A stretch of DNA of 64,000 nt from Candidatus Zixiibacteriota bacterium (GTDB lineage Bacteria; Zixibacteria; MSB-5A5; GN15; FEB-12), in assembly GCA_028289585.1 (NCBI GenBank), contig JANQPI010000010.1, positions 620,001-684,000 of the forward strand, given 5' to 3'. Below the pieces are notes generated by a model. The model saw only the letters and a program-made list of their open reading frames with translations. It made no database searches and had not been told where the DNA came from. Both the position numbers and the translations under genes were made by a program. Positions 8,870 to 17,758 of the stretch are shown here, in pieces (positions within the stretch are counted from its first letter, which is position 1; each line of letters starts with the position of its first letter).

Positions 8870-11425
8870 GTGGCCAATGAATCGACGCTGGCGCTGCCAG
8901 CGGAACAAGTCGAAACGGTGACTCTGACGGTTAATGGTCGTCAGATTACCGCTCCCAAAGGGACCAATGTCCTGCAGGCGGCGCTCAATAACGGCATCAA
9001 AATTCCCTCGTTCTGCTGGCATCCGAAGCTGAAGTCAGTCGGCTCCTGCCGGATGTGCTACATTGAGGTGGAAGGCGTCCCCAAGCTGCTCGTCAGTTGT
9101 TGCACGCCAGTTGCCGAAGGAATGGTCGTCCACACTGAGTCGGATCTTGTCAGGCAGGGTCGCAAAGCTGTTATCGAATTCACGCTCATTAATCACCCGC
9201 TCGATTGTCCGACCTGCGACAAGGGTGGCGAGTGTGATTTGCAGGATCTGACGTTTGCTCACGGTTTTGACGATTCCCGCTTTGCCTTCCAGAAGTATCG
9301 GTTTGTTGAGGAGGGATCGTCGTCCAGCTTCGATGACCACCGGATTGGTCCTGAGATTATTCTCAACCGCAATCGATGCATTCTTTGCTACAAGTGCGTT
9401 CGCGCCAACAAAGAAGCCTTTGGTGAATATGACCTGGGTGTCTACGAACGGGGTAACATCGCTGAGATCAATGCTGCCCCCGGTGAGCAGGTCGATAATC
9501 CGTACTCGGGGAATCTTGTCGAAATCTGCCCCGTTGGTGCGCTCACGAATACCGACTGGCGCTACAAAATTCGCGTTTGGCTGACCCAACAGGACGACTC
9601 GGTCTCCATCTTTGAGTCTTCCGGGATCAATATTCGATTCTGGAAAGAGCGACAGAAGAACCACATTTACCGGGTCACCGCTCGTCCGAATGACGCCATC
9701 GATGACGGCTGGTTGGCCGATGTTACTCGATACGGGTACCAAATTGCAACGTCACCTCATCGCCTTAAGACACCACTGATTCGCAAAGATGGCAAACAGG
9801 TGGAGGCGTCGTGGGACGAGGCACTGGAGCTGATTGCCAAGCGATTCCGCTCCGTATGTGACTCTCAGGGTGCGGTGTGTGTGGGGGGCATTGTCGCCCC
9901 GTGGCAGGATAACGGCGCGTTGATGCGATTCAACGCACTGTTCCGCAAGCATCTCAAGTCAAACAATGTCGATTTTCGCACTGACTATAAGAACCTGCCG
10001 TCGACTCCGACGTCTGACTTCTCCCTGCTGGCCTCCCAGCCGTTTCGAATCGCTCAGATCGACAGCTCCGATGTTATCCTGACGTTTGGTTCCGATCTGC
10101 TCCGGGAGCATCGCAACGAGTACCTTCGCGCCCGCAAGGCGATGACGTTTAACGATGCCCAGGTAATCGTCGCCGGTCCCTACGCAACTAAACACGCTGA
10201 CATTTCCTCCGCCGAATTAGTGTACGCACCGGGCAGCGAAGAGGCGGCGATTGGTGCGCTGGGCATGGCAGCGATCGAGCTTGGCGTAGCAACCGACACT
10301 GGTTTCAGTGAATCGTTCGGTAACCGATCTCTCGCTGATCTCTGTTCTGTCGCGGGGCTCGAAAGCGACGATGTCCGAGCCGCTGCCCGTACCCTGGCGA
10401 CCGCCGAGCGACCCTCGGTCATCGTTGGCGAGCTGATTACGCGCTCGCCGGCGCGCGATGGAATCGCTAAGGCTCTGAACAATCTCGATCGCCTTCTTGG
10501 ACTATCAACCAAGGGCCAGGTTGCGGCTCTCGCTGCCTATGCGAATTCGCGGGGTGCTGAGCGGCTTGGCCTCCTGCCGCAGCCAGCCGACGCTACCCGG
10601 GCGCAGCTCACCGCGTTGTTCGGTGGCCTGAGTGAGCACGACGGTCTCACTACCGATCAGATGCTCCAGGCCATGACACGGAACGAGTTCAACGCCTGCT
10701 TTGTTTTGGGCGCTGATCCTGTGCAAACATATCCCGATCGAAGTTTCGTCGAGGAAGCTCTCGGGAAGGTCGAATTTCTGGTTGTTGCCGACACGTTTGA
10801 AAGTGAAACGACCGAGGTTGCCGACGTCGTTCTTCCCCTGTCAACGTGGGCGGAGTCGACGGGTGATTTCGTGAATCTCGAGGGGACGGTGCAGACAGCA
10901 CGTGAGACAATCCGGCCAATGCATCAATCCAAGCCGGCATCGGAAATCATCGATCGAATCGCGGCCCTCGTGACGGGCTCGGATGCCGATACGACCGTGG
11001 ATATCGACGATGCGATACGAGCGTTGCTGGCCGTAGCCCCTGCGGCCTCATGGGCCGAGAAGTATCGCCCGGTCACGCTGCCTAACCCGGAAGCGAACGA
11101 GAGTAACGTTATTGCGTTGTACGTTGGCGATGACCCCCACCACCTGAGTCATCTCACACAACACGCCAGTTCCCTCATGAACTTCGTTGGTGAAGCATAC
11201 GCCGAAATCTCATCCGATTTGGCGGCACGGCTTTCTGTCGGCTCCGGTGACACGGTGCGTTTGGAACACGGCAGTGCTAAGATTATCCTCGCTGTTCGCA
11301 TCTCTGAGCATCTCGATAGCGACGTCGTCCTGGTGCCTCGCAACTTCGCCAGCGCCGCGGTGACCGGACTGCAATCGCGGTCAGCGCGGGTTGATCGCGT
11401 CAAGATTAGCCGAGTGGAGGGGTAG
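8870..11425 (+). CDS. nuoG: NADH-quinone oxidoreductase subunit G
   Basis: 851 residues with a GTG start at 8870, 12 bases after nuoF. The N-terminal 2Fe-2S domain has FCWHPKLKSVGSCRMC and SCCTPV. The His-Cys cluster motif HPLDCPTCDKGGECDLQD, then NRCILCYKCVRA and EICPVGAL, ligate N5 and N4. The rest is the molybdopterin-oxidoreductase-like domain, which in complex I has lost its cofactor. It extends the electron wire from NuoF toward NuoI. Confidence 0.96.
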   Translation: MANESTLALPAEQVETVTLTVNGRQITAPKGTNVLQAALNNGIKIPSFCWHPKLKSVGSCRMCYIEVEGVPKLLVSCCTPVAEGMVVHTESDLVRQGRKAVIEFTLINHPLDCPTCDKGGECDLQDLTFAHGFDDSRFAFQKYRFVEEGSSSSFDDHRIGPEIILNRNRCILCYKCVRANKEAFGEYDLGVYERGNIAEINAAPGEQVDNPYSGNLVEICPVGALTNTDWRYKIRVWLTQQDDSVSIFESSGINIRFWKERQKNHIYRVTARPNDAIDDGWLADVTRYGYQIATSPHRLKTPLIRKDGKQVEASWDEALELIAKRFRSVCDSQGAVCVGGIVAPWQDNGALMRFNALFRKHLKSNNVDFRTDYKNLPSTPTSDFSLLASQPFRIAQIDSSDVILTFGSDLLREHRNEYLRARKAMTFNDAQVIVAGPYATKHADISSAELVYAPGSEEAAIGALGMAAIELGVATDTGFSESFGNRSLADLCSVAGLESDDVRAAARTLATAERPSVIVGELITRSPARDGIAKALNNLDRLLGLSTKGQVAALAAYANSRGAERLGLLPQPADATRAQLTALFGGLSEHDGLTTDQMLQAMTRNEFNACFVLGADPVQTYPDRSFVEEALGKVEFLVVADTFESETTEVADVVLPLSTWAESTGDFVNLEGTVQTARETIRPMHQSKPASEIIDRIAALVTGSDADTTVDIDDAIRALLAVAPAASWAEKYRPVTLPNPEANESNVIALYVGDDPHHLSHLTQHASSLMNFVGEAYAEISSDLAARLSVGSGDTVRLEHGSAKIILAVRISEHLDSDVVLVPRNFASAAVTGLQSRSARVDRVKISRVEG

Positions 11426-11431
11426 CGGAAC

Positions 11432-12448
11432 GTGGAAGCGAGCGTTCTCGAAACGATTCTCATTGCCTCGGCCAAAGTTGCTGCTCTTATCGGGATCGTC
11501 CTGACGGCCTGTGCGTATTCAACGCTCCTCGAACGCAAGGTGGTGGCGTGGATGCAGAACCGCATGGGACCGATTACCGCCGGACCGTGGGGATTGCTGA
11601 CACCGCTGGCCGACGGAATCAAGCTGGCGTTCAAGGAAGATCTCGTCCCCGACTCGGTCGAGCGGTGGACGTACTCGCTGGCACCGATCATTTCGTTCAT
11701 TCCGGCCATCATGGCGTTCGCGGTGGTGCCGTTCTTTGGTGAGTACAATATCCTCGGATTCCAGATCGATGGTGTCATCTCCGACCTCAATATCGGCGTC
11801 CTCTGGATCTTTGCCGTTACCTCGGTCGCCGTGTATGGGATTGCCCTGGCAGGTTGGTCGTCCGGCTCCAAGTACTCGCTACTCGGAGGAATCCGATCGT
11901 CGGCACAGATGATCTCTTATGAAATCGCATATGGCCTGACAATCGTCGGTGTCGTCATGCTGGCCGGGACGTTGTCAATGCAGGAGATCGTCGCTCAGCA
12001 GGAGGGGATCCTCAGTTGGTTTGTTTTCAAGCAACCGCTGGGTTTCATTCTGTATATGATCTGCGGTATTGCTGAGACCAACCGCGCCCCCTTTGACCTA
12101 CCGGAAGCAGAATCCGAACTGGCCGGTGGGTACCACACCGAGTATTCATCAATGCGCTTCTCGATGTTTTTTATCGGTGAGTATGCGGCGATGATTGCCG
12201 TGGCTGCTGTCGGCGTCACCCTCTTTCTGGGGGGCTGGCAGGGGCCATTTCTACCGGGCTTCTTCTGGTTTGGCATCAAGGTCTTCGCGTTGATGTTCTT
12301 CTATGTTTGGCTGCGGGCGACATTCCCGCGCTTCCGTTATGATCAACTGATGGCGTTTGGCTGGAAGGTACTCTTCCCGCTGGCGCTTCTGAATACCATT
12401 GTAACGGCATTGTTTGTCGTCATGGACTGGGATGTCTGGCCGTGGTAG
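11432..12448 (+). CDS. nuoH: NADH-quinone oxidoreductase subunit H
   Basis: 338 residues with eight or so membrane helices. ERKVVAWMQNRMGP, ADGIKLAFKED and ETNRAPFDLPEAESELAGGY are NuoH signatures; the last is the acidic loop at the quinone entrance. It joins the membrane arm to the peripheral arm. The start is GTG 11432, with a GGAGGGG Shine-Dalgarno overlapping the nuoG stop. Confidence 0.96.
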   Translation: MEASVLETILIASAKVAALIGIVLTACAYSTLLERKVVAWMQNRMGPITAGPWGLLTPLADGIKLAFKEDLVPDSVERWTYSLAPIISFIPAIMAFAVVPFFGEYNILGFQIDGVISDLNIGVLWIFAVTSVAVYGIALAGWSSGSKYSLLGGIRSSAQMISYEIAYGLTIVGVVMLAGTLSMQEIVAQQEGILSWFVFKQPLGFILYMICGIAETNRAPFDLPEAESELAGGYHTEYSSMRFSMFFIGEYAAMIAVAAVGVTLFLGGWQGPFLPGFFWFGIKVFALMFFYVWLRATFPRFRYDQLMAFGWKVLFPLALLNTIVTALFVVMDWDVWPW

Positions 12449-12500
12449 GTGGGGTGAGCGGAAAGGGAATACCAATATACTCGTACGGGCTAGGTAACCT

Positions 12501-13004
12501 ATGGTAGAGATTCTCAAAGCACTCGGTCGGGTTCTTCTGCGCATGCCGGCCGGCTTCGTTGTCACCATGCGCCAGATGTTCAAGAAGCCGGTGACACTTG
12601 ACTACCCCAAGAAGAAGAAGCCAATGCAGGCGCGCTACAAAGGCCTGCATTACCTGGAGCGTTATGACGATGGTTCCGAGCGGTGTGTCTGCTGCGGATT
12701 GTGTGCGGCTGCCTGTCCAGCGGATGCGATCTACATGGAACCTGCGGAGAACGAAAAAGGTGAACGGTACGCCGAGATCTATGAGATCAATATGATCCGG
12801 TGTATCTTTTGCGGCTATTGTGAGGAAGCGTGTCCCGAAGAGGCGATCTTCCTCGGTCGTGAATACGAGTTTTCGAATGACAACAGGGACTCGTTCATCT
12901 ACACTAAAGAGATGTTGCTGGTGCCGCATCCCCGTAAGGATAATCCGGTGAAGGATATTCTCAGGCGGGTGCGTCGACTGTATGGAGTGCAGACGGCTCG
13001 CTGA
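12501..13004 (+). CDS. nuoI: NADH-quinone oxidoreductase subunit I
   Basis: 167 residues with two ferredoxin motifs, CVCCGLCAAACPADAI and CIFCGYCEEACPEEAI, which hold the 4Fe-4S clusters N6a and N6b between NuoG and NuoB. It follows a 52-base gap after nuoH, the largest in this part of the operon. The final codon overlaps the nuoJ ATG by one base (TGATG). Confidence 0.96.
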   Translation: MVEILKALGRVLLRMPAGFVVTMRQMFKKPVTLDYPKKKKPMQARYKGLHYLERYDDGSERCVCCGLCAAACPADAIYMEPAENEKGERYAEIYEINMIRCIFCGYCEEACPEEAIFLGREYEFSNDNRDSFIYTKEMLLVPHPRKDNPVKDILRRVRRLYGVQTAR

Positions 13005-13594
13005 TGAATCTTGATCTCGTTATTTTTGCGGTTTCGTCGGTGGTGGCGATCTTCAGCGCGATCATGGTCTTCGCCCAGCGAAATCCCATTGCATCGGTCC
13101 TCTATCTCATCCTCTCACTCCTTTCTCAGGCCGTGCTGTATGTGCAGTTAGGCGCTCTGTTCATGGGGGCCATTCTCATCATTGTCTACGCCGGTGCCAT
13201 TATGGTGCTGTTTCTCTTCGTTATCATGTTGCTTAATCTTCGCGGTACCGAGGACCTCGGGTTACCATCCCATCCACTGAGTACGCCGACCAAGATCATC
13301 ATCTCGACCCTCTTCGCCGTGCAGATTGTCCTCGTGGCAGGCCGCGCGGCCCTGCCGCCGGTGACTGCCGGCATGTTGGTTGAGCCTGATCCGACCTTTG
13401 GTTCGGTCACTGAAGTTGGTCGTCTGATGTTCACCGAATGGGTGTACCCCCTGCAACTCACCGGTATTCTGTTGCTCATCGCCGTTGTTGCCGCGGTTGT
13501 GCTCGCTCAAAAAGAGCGGAGCGAGGATGAGCCGGTGGTAACGATTGACCAAGCCGGCGGTCCTGCCGACCCACCAACGGAGAAAGTTGGATAA
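13004..13594 (+). CDS. nuoJ: NADH-quinone oxidoreductase subunit J
   Basis: 196 residues with five hydrophobic helices. YAGAIMVLFLFVIMLLN is the conserved third helix, with the pi-bulge region important for proton coupling. The tail after the last helix is hydrophilic (about 35 residues). It abuts nuoK with no spacer. Confidence 0.94.
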   Translation: MNLDLVIFAVSSVVAIFSAIMVFAQRNPIASVLYLILSLLSQAVLYVQLGALFMGAILIIVYAGAIMVLFLFVIMLLNLRGTEDLGLPSHPLSTPTKIIISTLFAVQIVLVAGRAALPPVTAGMLVEPDPTFGSVTEVGRLMFTEWVYPLQLTGILLLIAVVAAVVLAQKERSEDEPVVTIDQAGGPADPPTEKVG

Positions 13595-13894
13595 ATGGAT
13601 CCGGTCGCCTATGTCATGGTTGCCGTGGTGCTGTTCGCCATCGGCTCAGTCGGGGTGCTCATTTCTCGCAACATCATTATTCTCTTCATGTCTGTTGAAC
13701 TCGCCTTGAACGCAGCGAATTTGGTCATCATGGCGTTTGCGAAAGCGCATGGTGTTACCGACGGTCATGTGATCGTCTTTTTCATGCTAACCGTGGCTGC
13801 CGCTGAGGCTGCTGTCGGGTTAGCGATGATCATCACCTTGTTCCGCAATCGTGGAACAATCAACATTGACCGCTTTAGCCTGCTGAAGTGGTAG
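13595..13894 (+). CDS. nuoK: NADH-quinone oxidoreductase subunit K
   Basis: 99 residues and three membrane helices. FMSVELALNAANLVIMAFA and the AAAEAAVGLAMIITLFRNRG segment contain the two intramembrane glutamates of NuoK that carry protons. Length is exactly typical. It starts directly after the nuoJ stop, with a GGAGAAAG Shine-Dalgarno in the end of nuoJ. Confidence 0.96.
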   Translation: MDPVAYVMVAVVLFAIGSVGVLISRNIIILFMSVELALNAANLVIMAFAKAHGVTDGHVIVFFMLTVAAAEAAVGLAMIITLFRNRGTINIDRFSLLKW

Positions 13895-13937
13895 GTCATG
13901 AGACGGGAGTGGGGTTCACGAAGCGAGTCGTAGGCTT

Positions 13938-15902
13938 ATGAGCGATTTCCTCTATCTCATACCGCTGCTGCCGTTGATCGGCTTCGCTATCAATGCTCTC
14001 CTGCTCGGGCGAGTTCCGCGCGGCCTGACAGGCATTATCGCCTCAGCAACGGTCCTCGGATCATTTCTCCTTTCGCTTGTCGGCTTCATTGAATTGGCAG
14101 GTCTTCCGGTCGATCAGCGGCAGTTGACACAGACACTCTTCACGTGGATACCGCTGGGCGATTTTGATGCGACGATTGGCTTCCTGCTCGATCCGCTCTC
14201 GGCAATTATGGTGTTGGTGGTGACCGGCGTCGGGTTCCTGATCCACGTCTACTCGATCGGCTACATGAGCCACGATCCGGGGATCGGGCGATACTTTGCC
14301 TATCTGAATCTCTTTACGTTCTCAATGCTCACCCTGGTCTTGGCGGATAACTTCCTCCTGATGTTTGTCGGCTGGGAGGGCGTCGGACTCTGTTCGTATC
14401 TCTTGATCGGATTCTGGTTTCAGAAGAAGTCAGCGGCCGACGCAGGGAAGAAGGCGTTCATTGTTAACCGAATTGGTGACTTTGGCTTTCTTCTCGGCAT
14501 GTTCATCATCTTCTGGCAGGTCGGGTCGCTGAACTTCCTTGAGGTCAACGAGCTGGCACCAATCGCCTTTGGCGGAAGCATCGGTCTCGTCACTGCCGCA
14601 ACGCTACTGCTATTCGTCGGAGCGACCGGCAAGTCGGCGCAAATACCGCTCTATACGTGGCTGCCTGACGCTATGGAAGGACCCACTCCGGTATCCGCGT
14701 TGATTCACGCGGCGACAATGGTCACCGCCGGTGTCTACATGATTGCCCGGACAAACGTGCTGTTCATGATGTCTCCCGATACGCTTCTGGTCGTCGCCAT
14801 CGTTGGTGCCGCGACGGCTTTCTTTGCCGCCACCATTGGTCTGGCCCAGAATGATATCAAGCGCGTGCTTGCGTATTCTACGGTCTCTCAGCTTGGCTAC
14901 ATGTTTTTAGCCTGCGGAGTTGCGGCGTTTACTGCCGGTATTTTCCATTTAATGACGCACGCGTTCTTCAAGGCGTTGCTCTTCCTTGGTGCCGGATCGG
15001 TCATTCATGCGATGTCCGAGGAGCAGGACATGCGCAATATGGGAGGGCTCAAGAAGTATCTTCCGATCACGTACATAACGATGCTCATCGCGACGCTCGC
15101 CATTGCCGGGATTCCTGGTCTGTCCGGCTTCTTCTCCAAAGATGAAATTCTCTTCTATTCCTTTACGAACCCTCAAGGGCACTGGCTCTTCTGGCTTGTT
15201 GGGGCGATTACTGCCGGTATCACCGCCTTCTATATGTTCCGATTGATCTATCTGACATTCCATGGCCGGGAGCGCATGGATGAGAAGACCAAAAGCCATC
15301 TGCACGAATCACCACGGGTGATGACCGTACCTCTTGTCATTCTCGCTGTGCTTTCTATCGTTGGTGGCTACGTTGGGTTGCCGTACGTCTTTCAGATTGG
15401 TTCGTTCACCAATCTCATTGCCGACTGGCTGAAGCCGGTGATGGCGCCGGGCCAGGCGCTGGCCGCTGAGGCGTTCGCGCCGACCGTACTCGCCGCCGAA
15501 GGCGGCCATTCAACGGCTCTTGAGTTGACGTTGATGGCAGCGTCGGTCGGCCTGGCGGTCATTGCGATTCTCGCGGCCCGGGCTCTGTACAAATCTGACC
15601 ACGCGGCGGTGACTCGTCTCAAGGAACGGTTCGCGGGCGTCCACAAACTGCTGGAGAATAAGTATTGGGTCGATGAATTCTATGGCGCGACGATCGTCCG
15701 GCCGATAGTGGCCGGATCGGTTTTCCTCTGGAAGATCGTCGATGTTGTCATCATCGATGGCCTGATAAATGGCATGGCCGCCTTAACCGCCGGTGCTGCC
15801 GATACCTTGAAATTCACGCAGTCAGGTCGAGTGCGCACGTACGCGACCGGATTTGTCATAGGGGCAGTCCTCGTGATCGCCTACTTCGTCTATTTGCGCT
15901 AG
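13938..15902 (+). CDS. nuoL: NADH-quinone oxidoreductase subunit L
   Basis: 654 residues with about 16 helices and the long C-terminal lateral helix. FVGWEGVGLCSYLLIGFW, TWLPDAMEGPTPVSALIHAATMVTAG (shown by its ends) and the HAFFKALLFLGAGSVIH segment are the antiporter-like core signatures with pumping lysines and glutamates. It is the distal proton-pumping subunit. It follows nuoK after a 43-base gap. Confidence 0.96.
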   Translation: MSDFLYLIPLLPLIGFAINALLLGRVPRGLTGIIASATVLGSFLLSLVGFIELAGLPVDQRQLTQTLFTWIPLGDFDATIGFLLDPLSAIMVLVVTGVGFLIHVYSIGYMSHDPGIGRYFAYLNLFTFSMLTLVLADNFLLMFVGWEGVGLCSYLLIGFWFQKKSAADAGKKAFIVNRIGDFGFLLGMFIIFWQVGSLNFLEVNELAPIAFGGSIGLVTAATLLLFVGATGKSAQIPLYTWLPDAMEGPTPVSALIHAATMVTAGVYMIARTNVLFMMSPDTLLVVAIVGAATAFFAATIGLAQNDIKRVLAYSTVSQLGYMFLACGVAAFTAGIFHLMTHAFFKALLFLGAGSVIHAMSEEQDMRNMGGLKKYLPITYITMLIATLAIAGIPGLSGFFSKDEILFYSFTNPQGHWLFWLVGAITAGITAFYMFRLIYLTFHGRERMDEKTKSHLHESPRVMTVPLVILAVLSIVGGYVGLPYVFQIGSFTNLIADWLKPVMAPGQALAAEAFAPTVLAAEGGHSTALELTLMAASVGLAVIAILAARALYKSDHAAVTRLKERFAGVHKLLENKYWVDEFYGATIVRPIVAGSVFLWKIVDVVIIDGLINGMAALTAGAADTLKFTQSGRVRTYATGFVIGAVLVIAYFVYLR

Positions 15903-15915
15903 GGAATGTGATCGA

Positions 15916-17490
15916 ATGCCGGATCTATTGACACTCGTAACATTCCTCCCCCTGCTTGGCGCGGTGATTGTTGCTCTGCTGCCATCGGCGCAGCATGGTC
16001 TCATCAAGACTGTTTCGCTGGCCACCGCACTCCTGACCACAATCGTTTCGTTCATCCTGTACGCGCAGTTCGATCCGTTGGGCAACGGGATGCAGTTCGT
16101 GGTTAACATTCCCTGGGTCGAATCGATGGGGATCAACTACCACCTGGGGATCGACGGTATCTCGCTGCTGCTGATTGTCCTGACGACAATCCTGACCCCA
16201 ATTGCGATTCTGTCGTCCTGGCATTCGATTACGACCGGTATCAAAGGCTACTTCGCCTCGATGCTGCTGCTCACGACCGGCATGATCGGTGTCTTTTGTG
16301 CGCTGGATCTGTTCCTGTTCTATATCTTCTGGGAAGTAATGCTCATCCCGATGTACTTCATCATCGGTATCTGGGGTGGGCAGCGCCGTGTCTACGCTGC
16401 GATCAAGTTCGTGCTCTTTACGATGTTTGGGTCACTGCTCATGCTGGTCGCGGTGATTTATGTCTACTTTGCGTACCAGGCTCAAACCGGGGACTTCACG
16501 TTCAATATTCTTCGCCTCAGCGAGATTGATCTTCCGCTGACTGCCCAATACTGGCTCTTCGGGGCGTTTGCACTAGCCTTCGCTGTCAAAGTTCCACTCT
16601 GGCCCTTGCATACGTGGTTGCCCGATGCTCACGTTCAGGCGCCGACTGCTGGATCGGTCATCCTGGCCGGTGTTCTGCTGAAGATGGGTACGTACGGATT
16701 CATCCGGCTCTGCATGCCGATGTTCCCCGAGGCAACACTTGCTTTCGCACCCTGGATTATCGGACTCTCTGTAATCGCGATCATCTACGGGGCGCTGGTG
16801 TCGATGGTCCAGAAAGATATCAAGTCGCTGGTCGCCTTCTCATCCGTCTCGCATATGGGCTTTGTCATGCTTGGCCTGTTCGTGATGAACGAGCAGGGGA
16901 TGTCTGGGGCGGTACTGCAAATGATTAATCATGGCATCTCGACCGGAGCGCTGTTCCTGCTGGTGGGGATGATCTATGATCGGCGCCACACTCGTGAAAT
17001 CGCCGAGTTTGGCGGGTTGGCCTCAGTCATGCCGGTTTTTGCCACGTTCTTCATGATCGCGACGCTCTCGTCGATCGGTCTACCGTTTACGAACGGGTTC
17101 GTTGGTGAGTTCACGATTCTGTTGGGTGCCTACAAAGCTAACGTGACCGTTGGTGTTCTCGCGACAACCGGTGTCATCTTAGCCGCTTGCTATATGCTCT
17201 GGATGTTCCAGCGTGTCGTGTGGGGGAAGGTAACTAATCCCGCCAATGCCAAGCTTACCGACCTTGGTTTGCGGGAGCGTATCATTCTCATTCCACTCGT
17301 CGTGCTTATCTTCTGGATTGGGATCTATCCGAAGCCGCTCTTCGATCGAATCGAGCCCGCGGTACAGGCGAACCTGCTTGTTTTGACCGAGCGCTTAGAC
17401 GGTCCGGTCAATGCTCACCAGACACCTGCCAGTGTCGATTCGTTGGAGTTTGTAACTCAAGTCGATGAAGCAACAAAGGATGACAACTGA
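15916..17490 (+). CDS. nuoM: NADH-quinone oxidoreductase subunit M
   Basis: 524 residues with about 14 helices. LFYIFWEVMLIPMYFIIGIW, WLPDAHVQAPTAGSVILAG and LVAFSSVSHMGFVMLGLF are NuoM signatures. It is a proton-pumping antiporter-like subunit. Its TGA shares one base with the ATG of the small glutaredoxin-like gene (TGATG), so that gene is translated with the operon. Confidence 0.96.
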   Translation: MPDLLTLVTFLPLLGAVIVALLPSAQHGLIKTVSLATALLTTIVSFILYAQFDPLGNGMQFVVNIPWVESMGINYHLGIDGISLLLIVLTTILTPIAILSSWHSITTGIKGYFASMLLLTTGMIGVFCALDLFLFYIFWEVMLIPMYFIIGIWGGQRRVYAAIKFVLFTMFGSLLMLVAVIYVYFAYQAQTGDFTFNILRLSEIDLPLTAQYWLFGAFALAFAVKVPLWPLHTWLPDAHVQAPTAGSVILAGVLLKMGTYGFIRLCMPMFPEATLAFAPWIIGLSVIAIIYGALVSMVQKDIKSLVAFSSVSHMGFVMLGLFVMNEQGMSGAVLQMINHGISTGALFLLVGMIYDRRHTREIAEFGGLASVMPVFATFFMIATLSSIGLPFTNGFVGEFTILLGAYKANVTVGVLATTGVILAACYMLWMFQRVVWGKVTNPANAKLTDLGLRERIILIPLVVLIFWIGIYPKPLFDRIEPAVQANLLVLTERLDGPVNAHQTPASVDSLEFVTQVDEATKDDN

Positions 17491-17705
17491 TGCTCACCCT
17501 CTATGTCAAAGATGGCTGTCCGTACTGTGCGGCCGCCAAGAAGCATTATACCGAGGAGGGTCGAGAGTTCGTGGAGAAGAACGTTCACTCGACTCCCGGT
17601 GCCCTTGATGAGATGAAGAAGGTCTCCGGTGGTCGTATGGCGGTACCGGTTATTGTCGACGGTGACGAGGTCACCGTTGGCTTTGGGGGGTCATGAGGCG
17701 TCTAA
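17490..17705 (+). CDS. Uxx-star family glutaredoxin-like selenoprotein (TGA read as Sec)
   Basis: A 71-residue glutaredoxin fold if the in-frame TGA at 17694-17696 is read as selenocysteine. The N-terminus has LYVKDGCPYCAAAKKH (redox Cys10-Pro-Tyr-Cys13) and a cis-proline at VPVIV. The C-terminus is VGFGGS-U69-G-V, then TAA (17703-17705). The NCBI family I recall as Uxx-star has exactly a Sec or Cys two residues before the stop. A SECIS-like hairpin with a GGTC tetraloop lies 22 bases after the TGA. It would be a small cytosolic thiol/selenol oxidoreductase; its partner is unknown. It overlaps nuoM (TGATG) and precedes nuoN. A standard reading would stop at 17696, giving 68 residues and losing the family's terminal signature. 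Confidence 0.82.
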
Positions 17706-17710
17706 TCTGA

Positions 17711-17730
17711 TGCGCGGCGGTCGTCGCGCA
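17711..17730 (+). promoter_or_regulatory. bacterial SECIS-like hairpin
   Basis: TGCGCGGC (17711-17718) pairs with GTCGCGCA (17723-17730), 8 bp including one G-T pair, closing the tetraloop GGTC. The loop starts 22 bases after the TGA, inside the 16-37 base window I recall for bacterial SECIS elements, and equals the GGTC apical loop of E. coli fdhF. The bulged U of the E. coli element is not seen. Confidence 0.72.
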
Positions 17731-17758
17731 CTTTGCTGACGTCACAGCGGATACATTA

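Noticed and set aside
17490-17696. Glutaredoxin-like gene ending at the TGA (68 residues)
   Set aside because: The next codons give Gly-Val-stop and a SECIS-like hairpin follows, which fits Sec insertion better than termination.
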